Positions 1 to 11,999 of a stretch of DNA of 29,488 nt are shown piece by piece. The position numbers were made by a program, and so were the translations under genes. Under the pieces are notes generated by a model. The model was not told the DNA's origin. It saw nothing but the letters and a program-made list of their open reading frames with translations, and searched no databases. Position 1 is the first letter of the stretch. Each line of letters begins with the position of its first letter. This DNA comes from Saccoglossus kowalevskii (Eukaryota > Hemichordata > Enteropneusta > Harrimaniidae), in assembly GCF_000003605.2 (NCBI RefSeq), contig NW_003125405.1, positions 1 to 29,488 on the forward strand, given 5' to 3'.

Positions 1-95
1 TTCCTGTCTGTTAGACAACTGTGACCTGATTTCCTGTCTGTTGGATAACTGTGACCTCTTCCTGTCTGTTAGACAACTGTGACCCCTTTTTCTGT
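1..95. repeat. Minisatellite, about 28-30 bp unit
   Basis: Three consecutive copies of a unit beginning TTCCTGTCTGTT and ending AACTGTGACC start at positions 1, 31 and 59. A degraded fourth copy follows (TTTTCTGTCCGTG). The array may continue left of the window. It lies inside the last intron of the gene whose terminal exon begins at 288. No coding potential is apparent. Confidence 0.85.
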
Positions 96-287
96 CCGTG
101 TTCACTTCATATCTGATATACTTGACACTTCCCTGTAAATCTGTAAATGTGATCCCTCCTTGATTGACCCAAATCAATTCACTGTTATAAAATGTTGTGA
201 TTTTAGACCAGAAATGTGTAAATATTTGTGACAGAATAAAAAGCATTTCACAGTGTAATATTATCAACTTGTGTTTTTGTTTCACAG

Positions 288-422
288 GAGGAGAGGACTG
301 TTACTTCTCTGTACACTCACAACAAGCGCAATATGCTGAAGTACATGTATGAATGTGTTTATTTTGTGTGTCGTAAACCATACAATGTGAAAGTAAATGG
401 TGAACCAGCACAGTGTCAATAA
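288..422 (+). CDS. Terminal coding exon of an unrecognised upstream gene (partial)
   Basis: A strong acceptor (TTTGTTTCACAG, ending at 287) opens an exon whose transcript then runs to AATAAA signals at 710 and 907. Two reading frames are possible because the incoming phase is outside the window. Frame A runs from 288 to a TAA at 420-422 and gives 44 residues beginning EERTVTSLYTHNKR and ending NGEPAQCQ. Frame B runs from 290 to a TGA at 350-352 and gives a 20-residue tail, GEDCYFSVHSQQAQYAEVHV. Frame A is longer, but its second half is built from TGTGT- and ATG-rich sequence that looks like untranslated DNA. Frame B has a more ordinary soluble composition. I recognise no family in either. The exon call rests on the acceptor plus the downstream polyadenylation signals; the frame choice is open. 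Confidence 0.5.
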   Translation, partial: EERTVTSLYTHNKRNMLKYMYECVYFVCRKPYNVKVNGEPAQCQ

Positions 423-709
423 CGACTACTTCATAACGTTTGAAACTAACTTGCCATAGAACATAAAAAGTGCTTGTTACTTCTAATTATATACTGGTAC
501 ATACGAGAGAGAAAGAGTGTCATAACAATAATAGTATGATTTTTGTGTCCATGTAGTGAGATTTTGATACATTAAAGGGGGCATCCCAAGAATTGCACCA
601 AGGAATTATGGGAAATATTGTGTCCATTTTTATTATGTCTTGTTTTCTATTGTCAATGTACATTTGCTTTGAGATTATAGGCTTATACTGACATGGTCAT
701 TTAAATATT

Positions 710-912
710 AATAAAGCAACATTATATCAAACTATATTTCCTGAATAAGTTTCGTTGAATAATTTTTGGTTTTTACACATAGGGGTATTTCAACTTGTAA
801 GGACCAGATATTTGTTGTAAATGAGAGGACCATTGTTAATTGTACACGTACCTGTAGGGACTAGATATTTGTTGTGAAGATTACAAATTCCCAGCACTGT
901 TTTGTCAATAAA
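710..912 (+). terminator. Polyadenylation signals of the upstream gene
   Basis: AATAAA occurs at 710-715 and again at 907-912, the second followed by a GT-rich stretch (GTTTGTCC, then TTAGTTAGTA). Together with the terminal exon at 288 this suggests a 3' untranslated region of roughly 500-580 bp with two alternative ends. A third AATAAA near 235 lies in the preceding intron and is not counted. Confidence 0.5.
796..880. repeat. Short tandem duplication in the 3' untranslated region
   Basis: Two 30-bp segments 55 bp apart (796-825 and 851-880) share TGTARGGACYAGATATTTGTTGT. They lie between the two polyadenylation signals, so the longer 3' UTR would carry the repeat and the shorter would not. 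No function is visible. Confidence 0.6.
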
Positions 913-929
913 GTTTGTCCCAGTGGCAT

Positions 930-1590
930 GTTAGTTAGTATAATTGTGCAAAGCTGTATGTCCATCATACAAGGTTATGAAGAAAACGTGCAAGTATGTG
1001 TAGACAGTGTATAGTGTATTCCATCTTTGAAGTAACTATGGAATTTGAGAGGTCAGGCACTGTAAGCACCCTCTAATAATTTGTTGTCATTCACATGACT
1101 CGTGTAGCTCAATTTGCAATTTTCCCCGGCCCCATTTCCCTGTATTTTGTTTGTGCAATTGTTTATTAGTCTATTGACACAACCAGTCATAGCTGTTTCC
1201 CAACTAAACACTCGATAATACTAACAGAGAATCATGAACTATGAGTCTCAATGCATTAGAATGGCATAAAACATGGGTAGTATGATTGCAACCATAGTGA
1301 TAAGGTAAAAGTCGAATGACTGACAACATATAATGGGAAAACTAAGTACAATATTTATTAAACTGTAGTACAAAGAATGTATTAGTACATGTATGTCCTG
1401 AAGCTATCTTGAGTGCCGTAACTACATAATTGAAGTGATGATGAAAAAAATACAGAAACTTCTCAATATGTTAGTAAATTACACAACCAACTTTATACAC
1501 TCAAAGTAGCTTGTCATCATCTTATGGGAATGTCACCTAAATAGGCAAAGCCCCCCAAATTATGCCAATAAAATAATAGGGTGACCCAGA
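930..1590. other. Intergenic, nothing recognised
   Basis: AT-rich sequence after the polyadenylation signal of the first gene. I see no open frame with family features, no RNA gene and no clear repeat. Confidence 0.5.
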
Positions 1591-1591
1591 C

Positions 1592-1719
1592 TGGTGTATG
1601 TAAGCTGGTTCTAAGCACTGAACTGTAAAAGCATAATTCGCGGAAGATCTCGAAGTTTCAAGTTGTGACTTTATTATATACCAATATATAGATGGTAAAA
1701 CTTGGTGTATGTAAGCTGG
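1592..1719. repeat. 17-bp direct repeat pair
   Basis: TGGTGTATGTAAGCTGG occurs exactly at 1592-1608 and again at 1703-1719, enclosing about 94 bp. The length is within the range of a long target site duplication, but the enclosed DNA shows no element features. It could equally be a remnant of a local duplication. Confidence 0.5.
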
Positions 1720-1750
1720 GGATTTATGGTTTGGCCTCCATTCATCTCCA

Positions 1751-2196
1751 ATGTTCAAAATTCATTTAAATTCATTTTTCTTGTGCAGATGGATTTCATT
1801 CAAACTTGGTACATTATTAAAATCTTGCTGCACATTATTTTGGTTTTCAGATCAGATTCTAAATGACCGACTGGTGGCCATTTTTAGCTTTGCTGTCATT
1901 GTTTGTGATTGTCTGTTGCTCGTTGTCCATCTATTATTCGTCAACAATTCTATTTTTGACTTCTTAAAAACTAACAGTTCAATTGCTTTGGTACTTGTTA
2001 TATAGGTAAATTGGGTAGATTTCTGTCGTATTTGTTCATTTCATGATTTCTTCAATTCTCTATTTTTGGCAAATATTTTTGCCACTTTTGGTAAAAAAGA
2101 ATTAGTTAAATTAATACTTGATATGTAGGTATCTTGGGTGGATTTCTGTCAGATTTGTTCATTTTGTAAAGATAACTTCAATTCTCTATTTTTCCT
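1751..2196. repeat. Diverged tandem repeat, 123-bp period
   Basis: The segment 1991-2068 recurs at 2114-2193 at an offset of 123 bp. Shared blocks are TACTTG, GATTTCTGTC, ATTTGTTCATTT and CTTCAATTCTCTATTTTT. Similar wording before 1991 suggests an older third unit. I infer a decayed dispersed repeat rather than a gene; the short open frame across 1751-2005 has no recognisable content. Confidence 0.6.
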
Positions 2197-2199
2197 ATC

Positions 2200-3520
2200 A
2201 TTTGTAACTTGTAAATTATGCAGAATGTTATTTTGAGAAAGAGAGGACACTCTACAAAGACAATAGAACTATTTCGATTGTTAGGTTAGAATTGTTTCTT
2301 TCATCACGTTCAAACTTTATATATACATCAGACATCAGCATCATTCTTGAGTCAGGTGATGTTCAGAATATCTCCCATTTAAAACGTCTTTTGTGGTGAA
2401 TTTGAAAACAACTTAACTTTTTTGAAAATTTGACGAACTGACACTAGTTCAAAGTTTTAATTATTCCCAGCAGAGAACATGCCAATTATTTTATCGTCCA
2501 ATCATCCATAAAAGAGCAGATCAATTGGGCATAGTTGTTATTTACTATTATATTTGCTTTTCCATAAAAAATTAGTTTTGTATTCATGCCATCATCTGTG
2601 AGATGGATATGCATGTCTTACATTATCATAATATCCAGTGATTCATACCAGCCGTTATGAGCCAGTGTATACTAGTACCTGCCATGTACTGGCAGTGGTT
2701 ATTGTTAAACAAATTATTTGTACGCTGAAATTGGATTAATATAATGTATTTCCTATGGCACAACTAAAGATTTAAAAAAAATAAAATAAAAAAACAAGCT
2801 TGTTTTGCTTTGTTTTCAATGAACAATCCGTATCCTGAGTTTGAATCAAGGTTGAACTTTTCCGCCTTCGACATTATAGTGCCTTTGTTTAGTACTACAG
2901 CACTTTCCGGGCATGTTTTATTATGTCATGGCGCCCTCTATAGTTGTTGACAGCAATATATAGAGATTCAAAATTACTATACACTCAAGAGTTGGAATCG
3001 AATTCAAATATGTCTACTGATCACGTGATACATTGTAAATCCGTTATTGGAGTGTGTGTGCAAAAATGTATTTCCGAAACGATAGCTAGACAATTAAGTT
3101 GGATGCCTTAGAGGTGAGGTCGTTGTTCTTTTACTAGTCCTTGTGTATTTGACATCAACGCAGTAAGATTATTGATACTTGTATCACTCGTGTCATTGTC
3201 AACAGATTTATTCAAGGCACTGAGGGAAAAGATCGCTCACATTGCACAGGTAAAGTTGTAAATTAGAATTATGTCGAATGCTGGGAAAATAGAAATAGAA
3301 TGTTCAATCAATATATAAGTTATTGATTTTGCTGAACACGTGACATCGCAATGTATCAACCTCAGTAATTCCTCTCCGGGGGGCACTATGTAGAAATAAC
3401 TTATTGTGGACGTGCTACTGTAATAGATTTGAGTATGGAATAAATTCTTCTGTATCAATATCGTGAACTTGTTTCAATCACGCACAGCCACGTATTTTAT
3501 CTATTCCAGACAGATAAACA
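2200..3520. other. Intergenic, no gene seen
   Basis: AT-rich sequence with no coding signal or RNA gene that I can support. The only item of note is a weak CTCF-like string, TGGCGCCCTCTATAG, at 2930-2944, whose 5' half does not fit the consensus well. Confidence 0.4.
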
Positions 3521-3524
3521 CTGA

Positions 3525-3760
3525 GGGCGTAAAGCCTTAAATGATGTCATCCTGGATTTGCGCATGTGGTCGCAGTGGCGGGGGTGGGGTGGGGTGTGAT
3601 CTCGCCCCCTCAAAAAATGTTGAGGGGTGTCGCCCCTCTAAAATCAAGCTGTAACCCTTTGTTTCAGCAAAATTTGCCTCTCAAAATGCAGGAAATGCGT
3701 TTCAAGGGGTCTAGATTTCAACATTTTTAAAGGGGAGCATGCCCGGACCCCCTAGTAAGA
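3525..3760. repeat. GC-rich block resembling a dispersed repeat
   Basis: This block differs sharply in composition from its surroundings. It has runs such as GGGGGTGGGGTGGGG, GCCCCCTC, TGAGGGGTGTCGCCCCTC and a terminal AGCATGCCCGGACCCCC. The style resembles an old, high-copy interspersed repeat of marine invertebrate genomes whose class I cannot name. Frames on both strands are interrupted. A 9-bp poly-C tract follows at about 3792-3800. Direct evidence is compositional only; the dispersed status is inferred. Confidence 0.5.
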
Positions 3761-4094
3761 TCGTGCATTCGGCGCAACGTTAGTGAGTAGACCCCCCCCC
3801 AATGCAAAATTGCATTTATTCGGTAAACACATGGATTGCAAAAATTGTGCTCTGATAAAATAACTGTAAGAATGTTGTGGTATCCAAATGCTCACACTTT
3901 TGAAAGCATGGTAGCACTCCTCTCTCTAGTTTTAGGCCTAGTAAATTTTGTTGTTGTTTGCTACAATTACGCAAATTAACTAACTAAACTGATTGATTCC
4001 CCTACAACGTGTAGAAGTTGTCCGAAACATTGTAAATTACTATGTACATTCACCTGTTAACAAGTTACCTAAATACTACACCATTCCTTTAAAG

Positions 4095-4109
4095 TGCGCC
4101 ATCTAGCGG
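4095..4109 (-). promoter_or_regulatory. CTCF-like binding site
   Basis: On the minus strand this reads CCGCTAGATGGCGCA, close to the bilaterian CTCF core (CC-R-S-YAG-R-TGGCGC). It lies between the 3' end of the first gene and the distant neuropeptide gene, a plausible place for a boundary element. It is a single motif match without occupancy data. Confidence 0.45.
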
Positions 4110-4596
4110 CGAAGCACATCTATGACGTAAGGTAATGATTGCGGCAGTCGCACGTTAACTGGAATAGGTCACTGTACTGTCTTCCAGTTATATTCAGTTA
4201 TATACCCCATATTTGCTTTTATCTTTTACGTGCGTCTCGTATCACAAACCACATGACTGGTATTTCAGACTGATCGCTTATCTGAGTCACGCCTCTCCCG
4301 TGCTAAGGGCATCGGGTTTCAGAGAAAGCATCGCTGTCGATGTTTCACAAGATGTCATCTCGCCGGGGAATTGGCATTTTAAACTAAAATGAAAACGCTG
4401 TTCCTTTTTTATAATATGATACTTGTATGTTGACAGAACACTCAAGATCCATCAATCATGGAAAACACTGATTTTCCTGTAAAATATATTCTTAGCGTCT
4501 GATAGCATTCCGGATGAACCGAATTGACGTGACATGGCGAAGAAGATATTCCTTTCATTTCGGCAAGACAAAAACGTTATTAATTTTTTTATTTAG

Positions 4597-4754
4597 TTCA
4601 GCTGCACAGATATTGTTACCCTCGTCTACAAAACCATGTATGCAATATATAGTGGTGTCAAAACAGATAGTTACTTATTTTTGCAAATTATTTCAGCTGC
4701 TCTGAGATTGTTACCCTCGTCTATAAAACCATGTATAGCTGATATAGTGGTGTC
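4597..4754. repeat. Tandem duplication, 95-bp period
   Basis: The segment 4597-4660 (TTCAGCTGC... GATATTGTTACCCTCGTCTA ... ATAGTGGTGTC) is repeated at 4692-4754 with modest divergence. TTGTTACCCTCGTCTA and AAAACCATGTAT are conserved in both. The two copies are separated by about 30 bp of unrelated AT-rich DNA. Confidence 0.8.
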
Positions 4755-4759
4755 GTCAT

Positions 4760-7700
4760 ATTTTCCATTAATGTGGCGGTTCATTGACATCGTGATCTTA
4801 TCATCAGTGTGATAATAAGGCTGTGTTGCTGTAGTATATGCACTTATTAATGCAGGTCTAATACAATCAAACGTTAATGTTATATGTACATAAGACAAGA
4901 CGATATATTTCATAATTCTACGATATGATAAATTGTTTTAATTAGTTGTTGTAATTAATTGAAAAGATACATACTAGTAGAATATATTTGCTGTCAGCTA
5001 TATTAGCATATCATATCAATTCGTTTTAGATGATCCCTTCTCAATGCCACGAGTATATAGGCGCCATTGTCGTCACCTGTAATTGGGGAATTAGCTTTCC
5101 GATAAAAGCGGATTTGAGAAATAAAATAAAATCCCGATTCACAATATTTAACGCCTCCAGGCAGTACAATTAATACAAGTTGTTATAGTTGTTACAATAT
5201 GAATGTCATCCTTAAGCTGACCAATTAGGATACAATAGAATAATTGACTTCGTCCACTTTCATTGATTCCATGAGATTCCTATATTCAGCGAGTTATTCC
5301 TGTCTTCATTCGCTTTAAAATGTAGTCAAAAATTGTGTTAAGGAGTAAATATTATCATTTATGAAAACTGATGTGATAATGCAAATCGTTGTACTATTTT
5401 AAATAGGTCACACTATATGACTCGTAGATACACAGTAATTCACCATGGCTATATAGTGCTACCACAATGTCAATGATATCACGTGACTACCTCGTGAATA
5501 GGTTTAGTTGAGCAATGTTATAAAGAGAACTACAACTACTGTATTTTACGAAATATTCCGACATGTCAACTCAACATTATGATATATATGAGCATATTTA
5601 TATTCATATTATATTATATTTTATACATTGTTTCTTTTTTTTGTAATTGAACTCGACTAGATTTTAATTCAGTATGAAATTGCTATATTAAATGAATTCG
5701 CTTGGGTACATCCGGGGTAATTAACGTTTCACCGTCACTCGTGTACACACTGTTGCTAAGGAGTAGCACAATGAAAACTGTTACCTCTTATCTAACTTTC
5801 GGCTAGTCATATATACTCCTGCTTCCGCGACTGCTTTAAATTAATTGCCATTCTTACGTTGCTAGCATATATAAGTAAATATTCTGTTTCCATAATGCGT
5901 TACAAAATTACGAAATATATTGCGATATTAATAAAAACAGATGACCGTAAGATCAGGATCTAATATAATTTTTATCGTATTCCCCTTGTTATGTAGAATT
6001 GCAATAAAAATGATCAACAAGACATATTATAAAAGACGTATCACATATACAATATTAATCTTAATATGTACATTGACCCCTCGTAACCATATTATGTTGA
6101 CTTTGAAACCTGATTACCAAGCCTTGATTAATTCAACGGAAGATGAAAAATCAATTCAATTTTTTATTGTACCAGGCAGAGTAAGATGAACTGAACTAGA
6201 ATTTCACAATCGATGCATTCCGCCTCTTTTAAAAACACCAAGAGAGTGCGTTTGTGTGTGATGGGGGAGGAACGCATAGGAAACAACCCACTATTATGTG
6301 TCGACAGAGTGTGAGAGTACACCATTCGTATATTGACATCCACAAACTAAAGCCTGCTCTATAATTGAAGGTGATATTCAGAGTTGGGTTTAGTGTTGCG
6401 CAATCAATATTACATTGTCATGGAATAATAAATTGCATGAAAGCATGTTTTTCGTTAAGAGTGTTATAAAATTGAATATATTCAACACTTCCCGCATGAC
6501 GAATTAAATGACAATATTAAGAGAATGTGACCATTGTTGTCAGATAATCTAACGAATAAAAGAGAAACTACTGGTTTGCTGGATTTGTTTTGCTGCGATT
6601 TTACGATTAGGGAAGTCGAATTAACCGGCATTATTTTAAAAGTGTCTGGTTGATAAAATTCATATTAAATCTGTTAATTATTCGTGGCATATATATATTA
6701 AAATAAACATATGCGTTGCCAAGTTGATTTTGCTACATACACGTTCAAACATTCGTAACTGAACATATGAAACTAACTAACATATTTGTCAGTTTACTTG
6801 ATTGTTGATCGTTGGTACGCAGTTAAATGTAGCGATTTATAATTTACTCATTGTATTTAGAAATAAACAACATATAAGCACGAATATCTGAGTCACAATC
6901 AATCAGACGATTGATATTGACGCCTACTGGAACAATCTTTGTAACTAAGAGATTGGGAGCATTGCTATGACGATGTGGATATATAATGACGTCATCTCAC
7001 AATGTTTGGTCCATAACTAATCACCTGGTAATATACGTAGAAAGCAGAAACAAAGGTTTTTTTAGTTTAGTAGAATTAACAATCTGTATATAATAACCTA
7101 ACTAAACATCATCAATACATTTAAATGCTAACTTTGAGAATCAAATCTTCTATCATTGCCCTTTTGTTTGTTACTTAAACCAGAAGCTTTCATAAACTAT
7201 ACAACAAAGTAGGTTTCAACATTTTTAAGTAAGATACCAAAAATATATATACATTACCTTTAAATAAATCTAAATCCTTAAAATAAATAATTAAATTATC
7301 CAGCTCCAGCGACGTTACTATCAACGACTGATGGTTGATATCCTAACCCGTAGTTGTAGGTTATCATGTTAGTGTGGTATTGGTAGACAAATTCGCTAGA
7401 AAGTGGTCGTTACGTTGCGTACTTGATGTTTTTCTAAAGTTCTTTGTTGAACACTATAATGATGCAATAATACTCGATATTAAATGAACTGGAATATCGT
7501 TGGACATTTTTTTCTTTCTTGAATCATTGATAGTAAACCAGGATTTCCTTGTGAGAACGCACAAAATGAATACAGAGTAAGCTCTATAGTAAGGCCTTTA
7601 TATTTCAACACTATATTACAACATTGTCAAAAACATATCAAACATATCTGTCATTTGGTATAGACCTTGGGTATAGTTTTAAACATGTTATTTAAATACA

Positions 7701-8200
7701 TATTTTGGTGGTCAATGGTCTGTCAATCTGTGTGATTTATGCCGTGACTAACCTACTCCTTTTCTGTGGCGCCATTTACCGTAATATCTTGCAAAATAAA
7801 TTGTATTAAAGTATTGACACTGTGCTGCTCACAATATGGGGTTCCGAAGATTATTACGTGGACTAATATATAATAACTTAATTCCTCGAGTTTATCATAG
7901 AGTTGTTGCATGATTAATTTGTCAACAGCGTTGTCAGTTGTGCCGTTAACTTCGTTATCAATATTGACAATTATGTGCAATGATGCTACTGGGATATTCT
8001 TGAAGTTCAACCATCATATTAAAATTAGACCACCCATTCGTATCCATGGCAATATCAGCATTGGAATCAATACTATTTATACATATAAAACATGTAGATA
8101 CGTTGTGGTTGTATTGGTGTATACTAAGCCAGACATTCTGTAAACGAACTACTGCCACCACGATATCATCAATAACGCGACACGTGCTAGCTATATCATT
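4760..8200. other. Intergenic, no gene seen
   Basis: Strongly AT-rich DNA. Short open frames (for example 5941-6189 and 7753-8161) have no splice context, domains or plausible composition and overlap each other on opposite strands. A palindromic CRE, TGACGTCA, occurs at 6987-6994 and is isolated. I see no RNA gene or mobile element. Confidence 0.5.
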
Positions 8201-8203
8201 GTG

Positions 8204-8204
<1 letters not shown>

Positions 8205-8279
<75 letters not shown>
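8205..8279. repeat. (TA)n microsatellite
   Basis: An uninterrupted TA dinucleotide tract of about 75 bp. Its length is likely polymorphic and it can extrude a hairpin. The long run of Tyr-Ile codons that it creates is an artefact. Confidence 0.98.
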
Positions 8280-8281
<2 letters not shown>

Positions 8282-11200
8282 ATCACGCAAACTTCCTTTA
8301 GTCCAGGTGTCAATAAAAAGTATTGATTGAATAGTTTCAACTTTGATTTTAAGTTCATGAAAAACTAATAATTATATATATTTATAAAAGAACAATAAAT
8401 TAAAAATCATGCTTACGTATATTATAATTTTTTCTCAGTTGAACTGAGAAGCTTTCATTACTGATTCAACCAGATTCGTTAGAAGATTCAACAATCACTC
8501 TCAGTATTTCAACCTCTATCTTTTAGGGTTAAGTTAATATGTGAAATCAATCCCAGGTGTTGCTTTGTGATTCATTGAATAAATCCCGTATCCTAAACGT
8601 TTCCATCAATATCTTTCGAAATCCTTTATATTAGTAACAAAGAATTTGAATTGAGATTTCAATAAAGGTATGGCATAGATGAAATAGGACAGAAGAAGAA
8701 AGTGTGATTGTCACACTGCCATGTCACCATGGATATCTACAGTGTGGAGAGTAAGTTGTCGATATAAGTATCTGTATGTATGCGTTGACTAATTATATGC
8801 AAAATATTTGAACATTTCAGCATTTTTTGTTCATATTTTCATATATTTCGCATATTAAATAATGTTGTCAGTTCATGTGACACACGGTTTCTAACATATA
8901 CTATTATATGCACATGCCATTACTTCAAGGATGGTTATGTGGATAAAAAAAGAACTTTTATATTTTTTCTAAGCATGCCTAATTCCCCACCCGGGGGAAA
9001 TGACAATAATCAATAACTCAATGTACAAATTGACGGTAGTAATTACATACGTCAAATCTGTCTACATACGAGCACTAAGTCTGCCCACATCACCACTGTG
9101 GGACTTTTTATTGTTAATCCCCTGTTGCCTCCTCTATTACAAAAAAACGGAAATACAAGACAGCCACCGTATCACCGCACCTCACTGGGAAAACGTTTTA
9201 CGTTTAAGTTTAGATACCCTTTCTATTTCCTGAAATACGCTACCCCGCCCAACAAAAAAACACGTTTTCTGAAATTCTGTGACAATGTGAGTCACGCTAT
9301 TCTTTGCTCGACAAGCTCAGCGATTCGGATGCGATGTTTCAGCTTTGACGTACATATTGTCATCTTATAAAAAATTCCTAACATCAAACCGTATCTATAA
9401 TTTGGCTATCTTAAATTAGTAGAGGGGTAATCGATAGTGAAATTGACATCAACAACGAAACTTGACCCTTGGATAAAGTTACAGGTCAGGTTGCCGATTA
9501 TTAAAGATATCGCAATATGAAACCTATTTTAAAAATACTAACTTACAACCCTGTTGTATTATTGTTTCTTTCAGTCAAAGAATGCTTTGAAAAAACTCTC
9601 TCATGCAGAGGGTAATGTGTAGGCACGCAATAAAATGGGGAATATACAAACGATAATAATACCTTCATACTATTATATTAATCAAGACATCGGTTCATAT
9701 AAAGAGGTTCTAGAGATTTATGTAGAAGTGTACCATTAATGCATGTGCAAATGAATATTTAATATTCGAAACGTTGAAACAAGAAATAACCATGTCTGGA
9801 TCATCACAGAGCACTTAAGTCGGCGACGAAATATGACATGACAACCGTTATATCCCTTAATTGACGATGAAACATTGTGAAATCTCGAGTGGTGTTACGA
9901 CTTTGCATCTAACTGTCGAATAATTGCATAGTCTCAATATATTTGATAAGAATGTTCGTAATTGTATTTTTATCCATGTGGTCAAATAACACGTCATTAT
10001 ATTCAATTTAAATATTAAATCAAATTACGCATTAATTTTTCACGTAATTCCTTCGCTTCAAATCTGACTTAAAACACATATAACGCAATCATATTCAGAG
10101 CATCCGCGACACAATGATTCAGAAATATCAGTCCCTAGTTGACATCAACGCAAGTCTTAAATGTGACAGTAATTTTGAAAAGAATTATGGAATATTAATA
10201 CATACGAACCATTGTGTGATAAAGCAGCCACCTGTGAATGGAGAATATTCTGGACTTTATCATTGGAGAGATCTTACAATGCAGTCTTTAACAAAATGTT
10301 GGTTTTATTCGCTATAATAATACAAATATTGATCCCAGCACCTGCCGATATACATATTTGTCGACCCTCGGTGAGCATTGTTGTGAGCAAGGCTTCGACG
10401 TGACCTGGGTCAACGTTTCTATAATATAAACGGGCAATAGCGGGAAATAAAATATAAACTGAGTAAATTTATCCAATCACTGCATGCGTAGCAAGTTTCA
10501 GAACACCACTTATTTATTTTGTGTAGTTAAGATCAATTTAAGAAAATAAATCAGAATACTGTTGAAGACGATTTTTTTAAATATAGAATCTTTGCAGTAG
10601 TTCCATTTCACTCCTTATAACTTGCAAATGACAAAGTCAGCAAATGATAGCGCGAAGTGTGACAAAGGCAATGTCATGCGCAAGAGCAATGTTAAATTAA
10701 CGAATTTATCAATAAAGATCAATCATCTATTGGAGGTAGTGTATTACGTGAGTTAGCAGGGATGAGATCAGAGAGTAGAAATGATGACCATGATAATAGA
10801 CTACGAAGAAACAATCTCATTTTTTAACAGTCCGAATCATGTGAAGAAACAGAAGGTAGGAGCATGTGAACGTGCTCACCGTATTATCAATAGTCTAACA
10901 GTGAATACATTATACATATTGTTGCAATCATCTGTAAATATAAAGAAATAATTCTCAAAATGCATCGCGACTGCAAGAGGATTTGATGAGTATATTTCGC
11001 GCCATGTCAGATTCAAAAGAAAACAGCTATTTAGTTTTAGAAAAAGCGCTACGTCAGCAGAAATCAAAGATTACAAAAATTAAGAGTAGCTAACCGCTAG
11101 GAGTACAAATGGTACAAAACGTATCTACAACAACAAACAAATCCGGAAATGCAAATCGAAATAAAAGTCCGGCTTGTACGCAAATGTACAGCCCACTGCT

Positions 11201-11395
11201 ATCAACCTATGACACAGTTGACTTTCTTTTATTTTGTTTTGAATTGGACATTTTTGGTTTAGTAGAAACGTGATGTACCATGGGTAACAGTTGCAAGCTT
11301 GACAGATTTTAATATCTGTGTTAAACGCAAAACACGACGAGTTTGGTATTCGTATATCATTGTGGATGAGAAAACTAATCAATATAGGCATTTTA
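8280..11395. other. Intergenic, no gene seen
   Basis: AT-rich DNA without supported exons. A 19-bp near-perfect palindrome, TTCTCAGTTGAACTGAGAA (9-bp arms around one base), lies at 8432-8450. Overlapping open frames around 9000-9370 and 10,114-10,403 show no family features and no coherent splice signals. Confidence 0.45.
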
Positions 11396-11399
11396 AATT

Positions 11400-11785
11400 T
11401 TGAAAATTTGAAATTTGGCAGAGAAAAGTACTTGACACTTTTAATGAACCCAAACTTACGTACAGCATATGCCTGTCCAAGATGTTTGAATCACCCTCTG
11501 TATATAGAAGCTGGAAGACTCCATGGTGTGGACAGAGAGCTTGGAATTTGTAATTTGTGTTTGGATGAAATTGGAGATGAGTTTCATTTGCTTTTAAAAT
11601 TCCTCACACTCACTACGCTCAGATATACCGGTATATTTCTTCAACGGTATTTACAAAACCATGCATTTACCACACTGATTTTCATCAAATTCTGGCCTCT
11701 GATAATGGTTGACACTGAAAATATGGCATCTTGCTGTTTTCACGCATTTAACAATTTTTCATTCACGTCCATCCTAGGACACTAG
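11400..11785 (+). mobile_element. LINE (non-LTR retrotransposon) fragment, C-terminal end of the reverse transcriptase protein
   Basis: An open frame from 11,318 to 11,785 gives 155 residues. From about residue 35 it resembles the segment that follows the reverse transcriptase domain in many invertebrate LINE proteins: EKYLTLL, then LRTAYACPRCLNHPLYIEAG, then the zinc finger-like CNLC (Cys78, Cys81) with IGDEFH (His90). The fourth ligand, expected at residue 95, is Phe, so the finger is incomplete. The tail LRYTGIFLQRYLQN and the final AFNNF also fit the usual ending of this domain. The catalytic reverse transcriptase and endonuclease parts are absent upstream, so this is a 5'-truncated, non-functional copy. 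A CR1/Jockey-like clade is my best guess. Residues before 35 are probably flanking or scrambled sequence. Confidence 0.75.
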
Positions 11786-11815
11786 GTCATAGTAATTTGA
11801 TAAATACCATAACTC

Positions 11816-11966
11816 GATGAATGCACAACACGGTGAATGCATAGCCTATTGTATCACATGACATGGTAAATGCACTACATATCATAATAAGTACACTACA
11901 TGTTATAATAAATGCACCACATAATGTGATGAATGCACCATAGAATGAACATCGTGAATGCACCGT
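11816..11966. repeat. Degenerate short-motif array after the LINE fragment
   Basis: About seven irregularly spaced copies of a motif near TRAATGCACYACA occur (for example at 11,818, 11,865, 11,907, 11,930 and 11,955), spaced roughly 15-32 bp. The array begins about 30 bp after the end of the LINE frame. It could be an expanded 3' tail of the element or an independent minisatellite. Confidence 0.6.
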
Positions 11967-11999
11967 AAAATACGAGTGGACCACATAACCTAATATTGT

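Noticed and set aside
2930-2944. Second CTCF site
   Set aside because: Only the AGGGCGC half matches; the 5' half (CTAT) departs from the consensus.
5941-6189. 82-residue open frame
   Set aside because: Composition follows the AT-rich background, there is no recognisable domain and no promoter or polyadenylation context.
8046-8282. 78-residue open frame ending in a Tyr-Ile repeat
   Set aside because: It is a read-through of the (TA)n microsatellite.
9000-9370. Overlapping 77- and 90-residue open frames
   Set aside because: No family resemblance, no splice context, and two frames open over the same DNA.
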